A stretch of 64,000 nucleotides of DNA from Gloeocapsopsis sp. IPPAS B-1203 (lineage in GTDB: Bacteria; Cyanobacteriota; Cyanobacteriia; Cyanobacteriales; Chroococcidiopsidaceae), in contig NZ_PEIG01000001.1 in assembly GCF_002749975.1 (NCBI RefSeq), positions 434,001-498,000 on the forward strand, written 5' to 3'. The notes beneath the pieces were generated by a model, which worked only from the letters and a program-made list of their open reading frames with translations, was not told the origin of the DNA and searched no databases. The translations under genes and the position numbers were made by a program. Below, piece after piece: positions 1 through 7,515 of the stretch. Position 1 is the stretch's first letter, and each line of letters opens with the position of its first letter.

Positions 1-258
1 TCCTACGCACCCCTAGGCGCACATCCTCTTAAACGCGGCGCACCAGTTGCGAATACACAAGGAATCCTCGCAGAGATTGCAATACGTCATGGCGTGAAAC
101 CTAATCAGATTGCCTTAGCTTGGATGTTGCACCGTGCGCCCAATATTGTACTGATTCCAGGAACAACGACGAGTGCTCATCTAGAAGAAAACGTTGCAGC
201 TGCCTCAATCAAATTCACAAATGAAGAACTTGAGTTGCTCGATAAACCTCTTGCATAA
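1..258 (+). CDS. Aldo/keto reductase, C-terminal part (5' end outside window)
   Basis: The window opens inside a reading frame that ends at TAA 256-258. The 85 visible residues carry the C-terminal signature of the aldo/keto reductase family: a GVKPNQIALAW helix, then the NADPH-phosphate loop IPGTTTSAHLEEN, then the closing helix with NEELELLD. These enzymes are NADPH-dependent (beta/alpha)8-barrel oxidoreductases acting on aldehydes and ketones in the cytosol. The catalytic Asp, Tyr, Lys and His lie upstream and are not visible, so activity and substrate cannot be judged. It converges on the MFS gene that follows. Confidence 0.85.
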   Translation, partial: SYAPLGAHPLKRGAPVANTQGILAEIAIRHGVKPNQIALAWMLHRAPNIVLIPGTTTSAHLEENVAAASIKFTNEELELLDKPLA

Positions 259-289
259 ATCGCAACTGCTCCTTGTTTTAGCAACAAAT

Positions 290-1456
290 TCATTCACGAA
301 GCTTTCCAGTAGATAAAGTTCCCATCAAGGATACTACTGTCATTGCGACTAACACAACTATTACAAAACCAAAAGCGACTTTGAGATCAATTTGATCGGC
401 AATGCTACCTAGAATGAATGGTGAAATTAAAATTGCCATCCCCACTCCAATCGAGAGACGTGCAACTGCTAGATCAGACTGCAAGTTAGCAGCACCAACT
501 GCAAGTGAGAGAATAAGAGGATAAAAGTTAGCAATACCAAGCCCAGCAATAAGTAAACCGAGAATGTTGATTGGGGCAAAATTAGCCAACCAAAACATTG
601 GAAAACCGAAAAAAGTTATTGCGATCGCACCTAATAGTAAAATCTCATCCCGCACAAGCCGACTAAGGCGGCTAAACATTACACGTCCAACAAAACCCGA
701 TAACACAAAAATACTCATCGTGCTAGCTGCATGACTCCTTGTTAAGCCAACAGCAGTTTCTAGAAAATCTGCACCCCAAAAGAAAATGCAGTACTCAACT
801 GATACGCCTAGGAAAATGACTACCCAGTAGATCCAAAATGTTCTTGGCAATTTTTGATGTAGTGCACTTCCTGCAACTTGAGGTGTTGCAACAACGGGAA
901 TAGATTGTCGAAACTTTATGCTAATCAGAATTAATGCGATCGCCGCCGAATACAAAGCACTGCGCCAGCCCCATCCTATTTGCTGAAAACCACCGATCAA
1001 CAAGGGAACAAGACTCGCACCAATACTAGCAGCAATATTTGCCTCAGTCAGCGCTAGTGTACGCTGTGCCTGATACTGATCAGAAAGTGCTGCCTGAATT
1101 GTCATCTGAAGAATAGAACCAAGTAGCCCTAAAAGTAATGTACTGGCAATAGTAAAACTTGCTTGAGGTGAGAGTGCTAAAGTTAAAGCACCTAGCGACA
1201 TCCCAACAGCACCAGCCCATAAATTAAAACTACGTCCCCATATCTGAGTTGTGCGCTCGCTCACCAATCCAGCTAAAATCATCCCCAACGCAAACGCACT
1301 GAAATGCAGTCCGCCTACGATGTAGCTCATTCCCAATTCAGCCCGTAGAAATGGCATGAGTGGACCTAAAGCCGCTTGTAAATACGCAAAGTAAGCTGTC
1401 ATCAAGTACGCTAACCAGGTAAAACGATTCCGTACAAATAGAGCTTTTGCTGGCAT
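290..1456 (-). CDS. MFS transporter
   Basis: This is a 388-residue, almost wholly hydrophobic protein with about 12 predicted membrane segments, the usual MFS size. It begins MPAKALFVRNRF, followed at once by the first membrane helix, and a weak motif-A-like loop (VSERTTQIWG) follows helix 2. It is a single-chain secondary transporter of the inner membrane; the substrate is unknown. It is transcribed divergently from the TetR gene, with 77 bp between start codons, an arrangement typical of a repressor and the efflux pump it controls. Export of a toxic organic compound is therefore likely, by inference. Confidence 0.8.
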   Translation of the reverse strand: MPAKALFVRNRFTWLAYLMTAYFAYLQAALGPLMPFLRAELGMSYIVGGLHFSAFALGMILAGLVSERTTQIWGRSFNLWAGAVGMSLGALTLALSPQASFTIASTLLLGLLGSILQMTIQAALSDQYQAQRTLALTEANIAASIGASLVPLLIGGFQQIGWGWRSALYSAAIALILISIKFRQSIPVVATPQVAGSALHQKLPRTFWIYWVVIFLGVSVEYCIFFWGADFLETAVGLTRSHAASTMSIFVLSGFVGRVMFSRLSRLVRDEILLLGAIAITFFGFPMFWLANFAPINILGLLIAGLGIANFYPLILSLAVGAANLQSDLAVARLSIGVGMAILISPFILGSIADQIDLKVAFGFVIVVLVAMTVVSLMGTLSTGKLRE

Positions 1457-1479
1457 AGTGTATGTAGTATTTTTTATAT

Positions 1480-1508
1480 TTGACTAATCGTTCCAAAATT
1501 GTTATAAC
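1480..1508 (+). promoter_or_regulatory. sigma70-type promoter of the tetR gene
   Basis: TTGACT (1480-1485) and TATAAC (1503-1508) are separated by exactly 17 bp. The spacer contains CGTTCCAAAA (1489-1498), which resembles a half of the palindrome at 2134-2149, so the repressor could bind within its own promoter. Because this -35 box begins at the TTG that could open the longer reading frame, it also argues against that TTG as the start codon. Confidence 0.6.
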
Positions 1509-1533
1509 AGTTTTAGAAGGGCAATTAAAGTTG

Positions 1534-2109
1534 ATGGCGCGTAAGAAAGAGTTTGATCGAGATGAGGTGCTAGAAAAAGCAATGGAAACTTTCTGGTGCC
1601 AAGGATATGAAGCAACATCAGTCCAAGACTTGGTTGAACAAATGGGAATAAACCGAGGAAGTCTTTACGATACCTTTGGTGATAAACGCGCCCTATTTCT
1701 CGCGGCGATCGCGCATTACAATAACACAACTTTTACAGAAGCGATCGCTCAATTAGAAGCACCAGGCGCAGCTAAGCAAGCAATTGTAGATTACTTTCAA
1801 AACTTCATTGAGTGTGCCACAAATGACAAACAACAACGCGGTTGCTTGATAACCAATTCAGCCGTAGAATTGGCACCACATGACCAATATACTGCGAGTT
1901 GCATTACTGCCCATCTTCAGCGCCTAGAAAATGCTTTCTATCATGCCTTAGTTAACGCAAATGAAAAAGGTGAAATTACTCCTAAACAAGATCTGCGAGC
2001 TATAGCACGTTTCCTTACCTGTATTCTGCAAGGCTTACATGTCATGTGCAAAGTCAAGCCTTCTGTCTTGCAAGACATTACAGACGTAGTTATCTCTGTT
2101 TTAGATTAA
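1534..2109 (+). CDS. TetR/AcrR family transcriptional repressor
   Basis: A 191-residue protein of normal TetR length. The N-terminal helix-turn-helix is clear: MARKKEFDRDEVLEKAMETF, then YEATSVQDLVEQMGINRGSLYDTFGDK, then an all-helical ligand-binding domain. The frame extends upstream to a TTG at 1480, but that TTG is part of a good -35 box, so ATG 1534 is chosen; AGAAGGG lies about 13 nt upstream and MARKK-FDRDEV is the usual family start. The likely targets are the divergent MFS gene, itself, and perhaps the thioredoxin gene 64 bp downstream. The ligand is unknown. Confidence 0.85.
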   Translation: MARKKEFDRDEVLEKAMETFWCQGYEATSVQDLVEQMGINRGSLYDTFGDKRALFLAAIAHYNNTTFTEAIAQLEAPGAAKQAIVDYFQNFIECATNDKQQRGCLITNSAVELAPHDQYTASCITAHLQRLENAFYHALVNANEKGEITPKQDLRAIARFLTCILQGLHVMCKVKPSVLQDITDVVISVLD

Positions 2110-2133
2110 GATAACTATTTTTTTCAGTTAAAC

Positions 2134-2149
2134 TGGAACGTTCATTCCA
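2134..2149. promoter_or_regulatory. Imperfect palindrome, candidate TetR operator upstream of thioredoxin gene
   Basis: The 16-mer TGGAACGTTCATTCCA agrees with its own reverse complement at 12 of 16 positions. It sits 25-40 nt before the thioredoxin start. Its right half (CATTCCAAAA) resembles CGTTCCAAAA in the spacer of the tetR promoter. TetR-family dimers bind palindromes of about this size. Assignment to this particular repressor is inference. Confidence 0.4.
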
Positions 2150-2173
2150 AAACATCAACAAGGCTAGTAACTT

Positions 2174-2521
2174 ATGTCAGATAATACCAAATATATCACT
2201 CTAACAAACGACAACTTCCAGCACGAAGTGCTAGAGAGTGCAGTACCAGTTTTAGTAGACTTTTGGGCACCCTGGTGCGGACCTTGCCGCATGATAGACC
2301 CGATTATCAGAGAAGTTGCAGCTGATTTTGCAGGTATAGCCAAAGTCGGTAAATTGAATATTGACGATTATCCAGAGCTGGCGACAGAGTACAACATCAA
2401 TGCAATTCCTACATTAGTATTTTTCCAGAAAGGGCAAGTTGTAGAGCAGATTGCGGGTGTCATACCAAAGCAAGCGATCGCGCAGCATCTCAATACTTTA
2501 TCTGCGATAGAAGCTGTCTAA
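2174..2521 (+). CDS. trxA: Thioredoxin
   Basis: A 115-residue single-domain thioredoxin with the canonical redox centre FWAPWCGPCRMIDP (Cys at about residues 35 and 38), the buried Asp in VLVDFW and the cis-proline loop NAIPTLVFF. It reduces disulfides of target proteins in the cytosol with electrons from a thioredoxin reductase. The family is certain; which cyanobacterial type (m, x, y or A) it belongs to is not resolved here. It lies 64 bp downstream of the TetR gene on the same strand with a palindrome in the gap, which suggests co-regulation with the exporter, perhaps during oxidative or electrophile stress. Confidence 0.93.
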   Translation: MSDNTKYITLTNDNFQHEVLESAVPVLVDFWAPWCGPCRMIDPIIREVAADFAGIAKVGKLNIDDYPELATEYNINAIPTLVFFQKGQVVEQIAGVIPKQAIAQHLNTLSAIEAV

Positions 2522-2535
2522 AGGAAACTATTTAG

Positions 2536-2566
2536 AGGGATGAGAAATTATTCTTATCCCTTTACT
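2536..2566 (+). terminator. Rho-independent terminator after thioredoxin gene
   Basis: An 11-bp stem, AGGGATGAGAA pairing with TTCTTATCCCT (one G-U pair), has a 4-nt loop and is followed by TTTACTTT. It starts 14 bp after the thioredoxin stop codon. Confidence 0.65.
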
Positions 2567-2700
2567 TTAATAGCTCAAGTGAAAAATTCAACAAGATTAG
2601 TGATGAGAATTTGCTGAGAGGAAAGTGAGTGCTTTCCTACTAACTTCTCAATTGGAATTAATTCTACATCTACGACAAGCTTATACATTGTCATCAGTAG

Positions 2701-3174
2701 ATGTTATTCAAATTAAAACCAATGAAATTGAATTATTTAGTCCTTAGTATTGCTACTGTTTTATCAGTTGGCAGTTTTAGCGGATTACCTACAACCTCAC
2801 CAGTTCAAGCAGCACAAGTAGCTATAGTGAAATCGGGTAACTTCATCGCAGCAGAACACCCAACTGAGGGTGTAGCTCGAATTGTAACTGAAAATGGTAG
2901 ACGCTATTTAGAATTTGACCAAGCATTTATGTCTGATATGGGTCCTGATTTGTACGTTATTCTGCATCGTGCTGCTACCTTACCAAAAGGTGGTCTAAAA
3001 GAGCAAGATTACATATCACTTGGTCGCTTACAAAAATTAAACGGAACTCAACGTTATAGCGTTCCTCAAGATATTAATTTAGCAGATTATCAATCTGTAG
3101 CTATTTGGTGTAGACAATTTAATGCTACATTCGGCTATGCACCACTACAAACAGCAGCACAAGCCAACCGCTAG
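2701..3174 (+). CDS. DM13 domain protein, exported
   Basis: A 157-residue protein with a cleavable signal peptide (hydrophobic stretch after MKLNYLVLSIATVLS, probable cleavage near VQAAQ). The rest matches the DM13 domain: SGNFIAAEHPTEGVARI, FMSDMGPDLYVILHR, YISLGRLQKLNGTQRYSVP, then the terminal VAIWCRQFNATFGYAPL with the single conserved Cys. DM13 domains have been proposed, from sequence, to act in redox or electron-transfer roles in extracytoplasmic proteins; direct function is not established. An internal ATG at 2722 is an equally plausible start. No partner gene is adjacent. Confidence 0.8.
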   Translation: MLFKLKPMKLNYLVLSIATVLSVGSFSGLPTTSPVQAAQVAIVKSGNFIAAEHPTEGVARIVTENGRRYLEFDQAFMSDMGPDLYVILHRAATLPKGGLKEQDYISLGRLQKLNGTQRYSVPQDINLADYQSVAIWCRQFNATFGYAPLQTAAQANR

Positions 3175-3225
3175 CACTACTTTGTTAAGCGATCGCATAC
3201 ACCACAAACTCCTTTTAGCTACACC

Positions 3226-3275
3226 AGAACTTACGTAGTAACAATGCAATTCTGATAAAAAATTACGTAAGTTCT
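3226..3275. repeat. Perfect 12-bp inverted repeat, MITE-like
   Basis: AGAACTTACGTA (3226-3237) and TACGTAAGTTCT (3264-3275) are perfect reverse complements with 26 bp between them. It lies in the 300-bp gene-free gap between the DM13 and DUF4079 genes. The ACTTACG-type arm resembles palindromic repeats that are very common in cyanobacterial genomes. Confidence 0.6.
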
Positions 3276-3365
3276 CCTTAATCTTATTAAGACTAAATAC
3301 ACACAGTAAGATCAAAATTTTAATAAACATCTCTCTTTAAATCTTTTCTTTGTGTACTACTCTGC

Positions 3366-3403
3366 GGGAAGGTTGCGCCAATGTGGTAGCCTACGGCAAG
3401 CCG
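3366..3403 (+). repeat. Interspersed repeat, copy 1
   Basis: It combines two modules. The first, GGGAAGGTTGCGCCAATGTGG, differs by two bases from part of the copy at 25058-25101. The second, GTGGTAGCCTACGGCAAGCC, is identical to 26891-26910. Both modules recur only between genes in this window, which marks them as a small dispersed non-coding repeat family. The rest of the 3175-3474 gap shows nothing I can name. Confidence 0.6.
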
Positions 3404-3474
3404 AAGCAGGTCTATGCTTCAAAAAACATTACAAAACGCACCGAGAAAATCTAAGCTTTTTCTAGAGGATTCCT

Positions 3475-4188
3475 ATGGTAGAAATCAGTGATGCTTTAAG
3501 GTTATTGCATCCAGCGATCGCAATTATTTTTGTATTTCCAATTATTGGTATTGTCGTCAACTTAGCCTGGCAAACTCGGCAGCGTCGCTTACATAGTAAA
3601 CAAAGTAAAATTCCACCAATTGTCGGGGCAGAGCATAATAGAATAGGTCACTGGTTAACCACAGCAGTTGTCAGTATTACATTACTAGGATTAACTCACC
3701 CAATTGTCAAAAATATTCTCAGCAATCAACTTATTACTAAGCAACCATTTCAAGTTATATTTATAGTATTAATGTTTGCTGCTACTATAACTTCCTTAAT
3801 CTTACTTTATCAAGCAAAACAGCGTCTTTGGCGGGGAATATTTGCGACACTTACAGGTGCAGGTTTAATCATTTTAGGCAGTCAAGATGGAGTCTTTCGC
3901 CGAACGAATGAGTGGTATTTATCGCATTATTATATTGGGATGGCAGCAGCGATATTAATGATTTTTTCGTTAGCAATTGCACCAGATATTTACAAAGATC
4001 GTTCGCAGCGTTGGCGGAAAATTCATACAATTTTAAACTGTATTGCGCTTTTGCTATTTATTGGACAAGGAATCACAGGAACAAGAGATTTGCTAGAGAT
4101 TCCCTTAAGCTGGCAAGAGTCGTATATTTATCAGTGTGATTTTGCAAATAAAACTTGTCCGACACCAACACCAGGAAACAGTGGGTGA
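3475..4188 (+). CDS. DUF4079 membrane protein
   Basis: A 237-residue integral membrane protein with about six hydrophobic segments, of the cyanobacterial DUF4079 type. Histidines sit at helix ends in a pattern like b-type cytochromes (LLHPAI, IGHWL, GLTHP, LSHYYIG, KIHTIL), so haem binding in the manner of cytochrome b561/ferric-reductase-like proteins is possible, but this is inference. The GGATTC region about 10 nt upstream may serve as ribosome-binding site. Its stop codon overlaps the GTG start of the histidine kinase by four bases (GTGA), so the two are probably translationally coupled. That makes it a candidate sensory or redox partner of the kinase. Confidence 0.75.
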   Translation: MVEISDALRLLHPAIAIIFVFPIIGIVVNLAWQTRQRRLHSKQSKIPPIVGAEHNRIGHWLTTAVVSITLLGLTHPIVKNILSNQLITKQPFQVIFIVLMFAATITSLILLYQAKQRLWRGIFATLTGAGLIILGSQDGVFRRTNEWYLSHYYIGMAAAILMIFSLAIAPDIYKDRSQRWRKIHTILNCIALLLFIGQGITGTRDLLEIPLSWQESYIYQCDFANKTCPTPTPGNSG

Positions 4189-5594
4189 TAGCAAGAATTA
4201 GGAACATTTGGCGAATTGACCCTTTTTCATTGCGCGTACGCTTGACAATAGGTATTGCTGCTGTTTCTGCTTTGGGATTAGGTAGCGTTGCTGTTTGGAC
4301 AACATGGCAAATGCAGCAAATTCTCATTGGTTCGCACAAGCGTCATGTGGAAGATATTGCTGGGCGTTTACCGCGTGATGCTGAAATATACAGTGAAATG
4401 TTTCTAGTCGCAACTGGCGTTCAAAAAGCAATTGATAATCTCACAGCTAGTCAAACTTTCTTGTGGGTCAATTTTTTTGATGGAACAAACCAAGCTAAAT
4501 CTACAAATTTCAATTCCACAGATGCTACAGCGATCGCATTATTATCACTGCGTCAGGTTTCAACTAGCCCGCAAGTTTACGTAATTAATAACCGCTACTT
4601 TGTGATGTGTGCTAGAACTTTGCGCGTTAATGGCAATTCCTTAGGACAGTTATTTGTAGCGCAAGATATTTCTGACGAACAGACAATGTTTTTAACAGTA
4701 GTGAAGGGTTTGGGTGTTACTAGTCTACTTATACTAATAGCTATCACGGGTGCGATCGCACTTTACATTCAACGTTCGCTAAAGCCATTAATGCAGATTA
4801 ATCAACTCGCGGCAAAGGTTTCTGCCACCGATTTGGGACAAGCAAAACTACAATGCGATCGCGCACCTACTGAGGTTAGAGAGTTAGCCCGTACCTATAA
4901 CATGATGTTAGAGCGTCTCGCCGCCGCTTGGGAACAACAGGAACAGTTTGTTAGTAATGTTTCCCATGAGTTGCGTACGCCACTCACAATTGTCCACGGT
5001 TATTTGCAAAGTGTTCTTCGACGCGAGACTAACCTGACGACAATACAGCGTGACGCTTTAGAAACCGCAGCCTCAGAAGCAGATCGTACAATTCGTTTGT
5101 TACAAGACTTGCTAGACTTAGCACGGGCAGATAGCGGTCATTTACACTTTCATATAGAACCCATCGTACTCAATGCACTAGTAGCCGAAGTAGTAGGAAT
5201 GGCACGGCAATACAGCAATCGAGAAATTGCGATTGAGGCGACTGGTGAAATTATAGTTTTAGCAGATCGCTATCGTTTAAAACAAGTTTTGCTAAATTTG
5301 ATCGATAATGCGGTCAAGTACTCTGACTCTAGCCAACGAATTGCATTAAAATTAGACCAACTGGAACAAGCAAGAATTCAGGTGTGCGATCGCGGTGTAG
5401 GTATTCCTTTACAACAGCAAGCCCGTATCTTTGAGAGATTTTATCGAGTTGATGAATCGCGTTCTACGAGTGGTTATGGTTTAGGTTTATCAATTGTCAA
5501 AACCCTTGTAGATGGAATGGGTGGGTGTGTTACAGTCTCTTCTAGACTGGGTGAAGGCAGTGTCTTTACTATCACTTTACCAATTGCTGCATAA
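4185..5594 (+). CDS. Sensor histidine kinase
   Basis: 469 residues from GTG 4185, chosen because it makes a GTGA overlap with the upstream stop and has AGGAAAC about 10 nt before it; a TTG at 4155 would add 10 residues. Order: membrane helix at about 20-40, periplasmic sensor domain, membrane helix at about 180-200, HAMP, HisKA with phospho-acceptor His261 (SNVSHELRTPL), then HATPase with N box (LLNLIDNAVKYS), G1 (DRGVGI), F box and G2 (GYGLGLSIVK). It is an inner-membrane kinase phosphorylating the regulator 5 bp downstream. The signal is unknown. Confidence 0.92.
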   Translation: MIARIRNIWRIDPFSLRVRLTIGIAAVSALGLGSVAVWTTWQMQQILIGSHKRHVEDIAGRLPRDAEIYSEMFLVATGVQKAIDNLTASQTFLWVNFFDGTNQAKSTNFNSTDATAIALLSLRQVSTSPQVYVINNRYFVMCARTLRVNGNSLGQLFVAQDISDEQTMFLTVVKGLGVTSLLILIAITGAIALYIQRSLKPLMQINQLAAKVSATDLGQAKLQCDRAPTEVRELARTYNMMLERLAAAWEQQEQFVSNVSHELRTPLTIVHGYLQSVLRRETNLTTIQRDALETAASEADRTIRLLQDLLDLARADSGHLHFHIEPIVLNALVAEVVGMARQYSNREIAIEATGEIIVLADRYRLKQVLLNLIDNAVKYSDSSQRIALKLDQLEQARIQVCDRGVGIPLQQQARIFERFYRVDESRSTSGYGLGLSIVKTLVDGMGGCVTVSSRLGEGSVFTITLPIAA

Positions 5595-5599
5595 CAACC

Positions 5600-6298
5600 A
5601 TGACAGCACATATTCTGTTAGTAGAAGACGAAATTAAACTAGCTAAGTTCGTTCAGATGGAACTAGCCTATGAAGGCTATCGCCTCAGCGTAGAACATGA
5701 CGGACTAGCAGGGTTAATTGCAGCACGCGAATTACATCCCGATTTAGTGATTTTAGATTGGATGTTACCAGGAATATCAGGATTAGAAGTTTGCCGCCGC
5801 TTGCGGATTCACGGAGACAAAGTACCAATTATTTTACTCACTGCCAAGGATGATATTAGCGATCGCGTTGCAGGCTTAGATGCAGGTGCTGATGATTATG
5901 TTGTTAAGCCTTTTAGTGTTGAAGAATTACTCGCAAGAGTCCGCGCACACCTACGACGTACTCAAGACATAGATCCTGATATACGCCAATTTGCAGATTT
6001 GAAGTTAAATCGCCGCACTAGAGAAGTTTATCGAGGTACGCGATTAATTGAATTAACAGCAAAAGAATTTGACTTACTAGAATATCTCCTTGCTCATCCC
6101 CAGGAAGTGATTACGCGCGATCGCATTCTGGAAAAAGTTTGGGGTTACGACTTTATGGGCGACTCTAACATTATTGAAGTTTACATCCGCTACTTGCGTC
6201 TCAAGCTAGAAGCCAACAAAGAACCGCGCCTGATTCAAACTGTACGTAGTGTTGGTTATGTATTGCGCGAGAGGAGTGAAGGAGTGATTAGTGGCTAG
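5600..6298 (+). CDS. OmpR/PhoB-family response regulator
   Basis: 232 residues. The receiver domain has the acidic pair (VEDE), the phospho-acceptor Asp53 in ILDWMLPG, Thr in LLTAKDD and Lys in VVKPF. The C-terminal winged helix (LTAKEFDLLEYLLAHPQEVITRD ... VRSVGYVLRE, shown in part) is of the OmpR type. It starts 5 bp after the kinase and is its evident partner. The last residues (EGVISG) are encoded by a dispersed repeat (GTGATTAGTGGCTAGT) that is also found at the end of the gene at 21698, so the native C-terminus may originally have ended just before it. Targets are unknown. Confidence 0.92.
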   Translation: MTAHILLVEDEIKLAKFVQMELAYEGYRLSVEHDGLAGLIAARELHPDLVILDWMLPGISGLEVCRRLRIHGDKVPIILLTAKDDISDRVAGLDAGADDYVVKPFSVEELLARVRAHLRRTQDIDPDIRQFADLKLNRRTREVYRGTRLIELTAKEFDLLEYLLAHPQEVITRDRILEKVWGYDFMGDSNIIEVYIRYLRLKLEANKEPRLIQTVRSVGYVLRERSEGVISG

Positions 6299-6371
6299 TA
6301 GCTAGTGAAATGATGAGTGGCTAGTTAATATTTCCTATAACGGTAGAGCGTGTAATAATAATCCAGCTGTT

Positions 6372-7406
6372 ATGCGATCGCTTTTCATGTCATCTTCTGA
6401 TATTGATCTTGTTGCTGCCTTAGAGGAACAGACTAATTTAAATTTTCAACTTCCCGATCCTGAAGATGAACAAATTCCCGAGATGGAATTTCAACGCCAG
6501 GTAGATACTGCATGGCAAGTCTGCGATCGCTTTGATTTACAAACTGAAATTTGGCGAGGGCGGATTTTACGTGCAGTTCGCGATCGCGAGAAGAAATACG
6601 GTGATGCGCGAGGAAGTGGCTTTCTCAAGTGGCTGCAAGAACGAGAGATCAGTAAAAGTCAAGCATATTCGATGATTCAGCTTGCCAATAGTGCAGATAC
6701 GCTCATGGAACAAGGACAACTCGATCCTGATACTGTGCGCTGCTTTAGTAAACGGGCGTTTATTGAAACCGCTAAAGCCGAACCTGAAATTCAGCAGTTG
6801 ATTACCGATGCAGCAAAAAAAGGCGATCGCATTACGCGCCGAGAAGTTCGTCAGCTAGCCGATGAATTCACCGCCATGTCATCCGATTTACTTCCGGATA
6901 CTGTCAAAGCCAAAGCCGCAGACAATACGCTTCCTAGCCGCTATCTTGCCCCGCTAGTGCGAGAAATGGAGAAACTACCACAGTCACACCAAACAGTATT
7001 TCGCGAGGAAGTTGCCGCGAATCCTGACGTCGATACACTCAAACAAGTCACATCTGAGGCGCGTTATCTCGCCAAGTATCTAGATGCAGCAACTAATGTT
7101 CAAGCACTTGATGAGGAGTCAGTGGACTTAGAAAGGGCGCTAGAAGAAGCGTTAAGACTAGGCTGTATTAATGTTGCTGCCGATCTTGTCAATCAAGCCT
7201 CGCAATTAGAGCAAACAATTGCCAAACTTTACAACACTTGGAAAAAAATCGGTAGTTTAGCCGATCGCCTGTATGTTGATACTGGAGCAAGTACGCCAAA
7301 TTTGCGATCGCTCTTAAATTGCTTAGAACAACTCGGCGGTGAAGTCGTCGAAGTGCAACTCGGTAGCGGAGAACGTACCATTCGCCTGCAAATTCAAGAA
7401 GAATAA
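6372..7406 (+). CDS. Conserved hypothetical, possible DNA-binding protein
   Basis: 344 residues, soluble, highly charged and helical. The segment GSGFLKWLQEREISKSQAY, followed by SMIQLANSADTL, resembles the helix-turn-helix of plasmid/phage ParB- and DUF3102-like proteins, and RITRREVRQLADE may be a second helix-turn-helix. The C-terminal half (LERALEEALRLG, LEQTIAKLYNTWKKIGSLADRL) looks coiled-coil. I do not recognise a named family with certainty. An internal ATG at 6387 is an alternative start. It lies 73 bp after the response regulator, with copies of AGTGGCTAGT in the gap, so it is probably a separate unit. Confidence 0.6.
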   Translation: MRSLFMSSSDIDLVAALEEQTNLNFQLPDPEDEQIPEMEFQRQVDTAWQVCDRFDLQTEIWRGRILRAVRDREKKYGDARGSGFLKWLQEREISKSQAYSMIQLANSADTLMEQGQLDPDTVRCFSKRAFIETAKAEPEIQQLITDAAKKGDRITRREVRQLADEFTAMSSDLLPDTVKAKAADNTLPSRYLAPLVREMEKLPQSHQTVFREEVAANPDVDTLKQVTSEARYLAKYLDAATNVQALDEESVDLERALEEALRLGCINVAADLVNQASQLEQTIAKLYNTWKKIGSLADRLYVDTGASTPNLRSLLNCLEQLGGEVVEVQLGSGERTIRLQIQEE

Positions 7407-7440
7407 TCAGATAAGCCAGTAAAAATCAACCTAACTTCAA

Positions 7441-7510
7441 AGCTGGTAATTGGTAATTGGTCATTGGAATAATACTCATCAAATTACCGATTACCTATTA
7501 GCTGTTACCC
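7441..7510. repeat. GGTAATT heptamer repeat cluster
   Basis: AGCTGGTAATTGGTAATTGG and the following ATTACCGATTACC / ATTACCTA units form a mixed direct and inverted array of the GGTAATT heptamer between two convergent genes. The same heptamer recurs at 39265-39300 and 43436-43454. Such short tandem heptamers are known in filamentous and unicellular cyanobacteria. It is not a CRISPR: there are no unique spacers. Confidence 0.55.
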
Positions 7511-7515
7511 ATTAC

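Noticed and set aside
1480-1533. TTG start of the TetR gene
   Set aside because: The TTG is the first part of a -35 box with a perfect 17-bp spacing to TATAAC.
7441-7510. Possible CRISPR array
   Set aside because: The repeated unit is only 7 bp with no unique spacers; same for 39265-39300 and 43436-43454.
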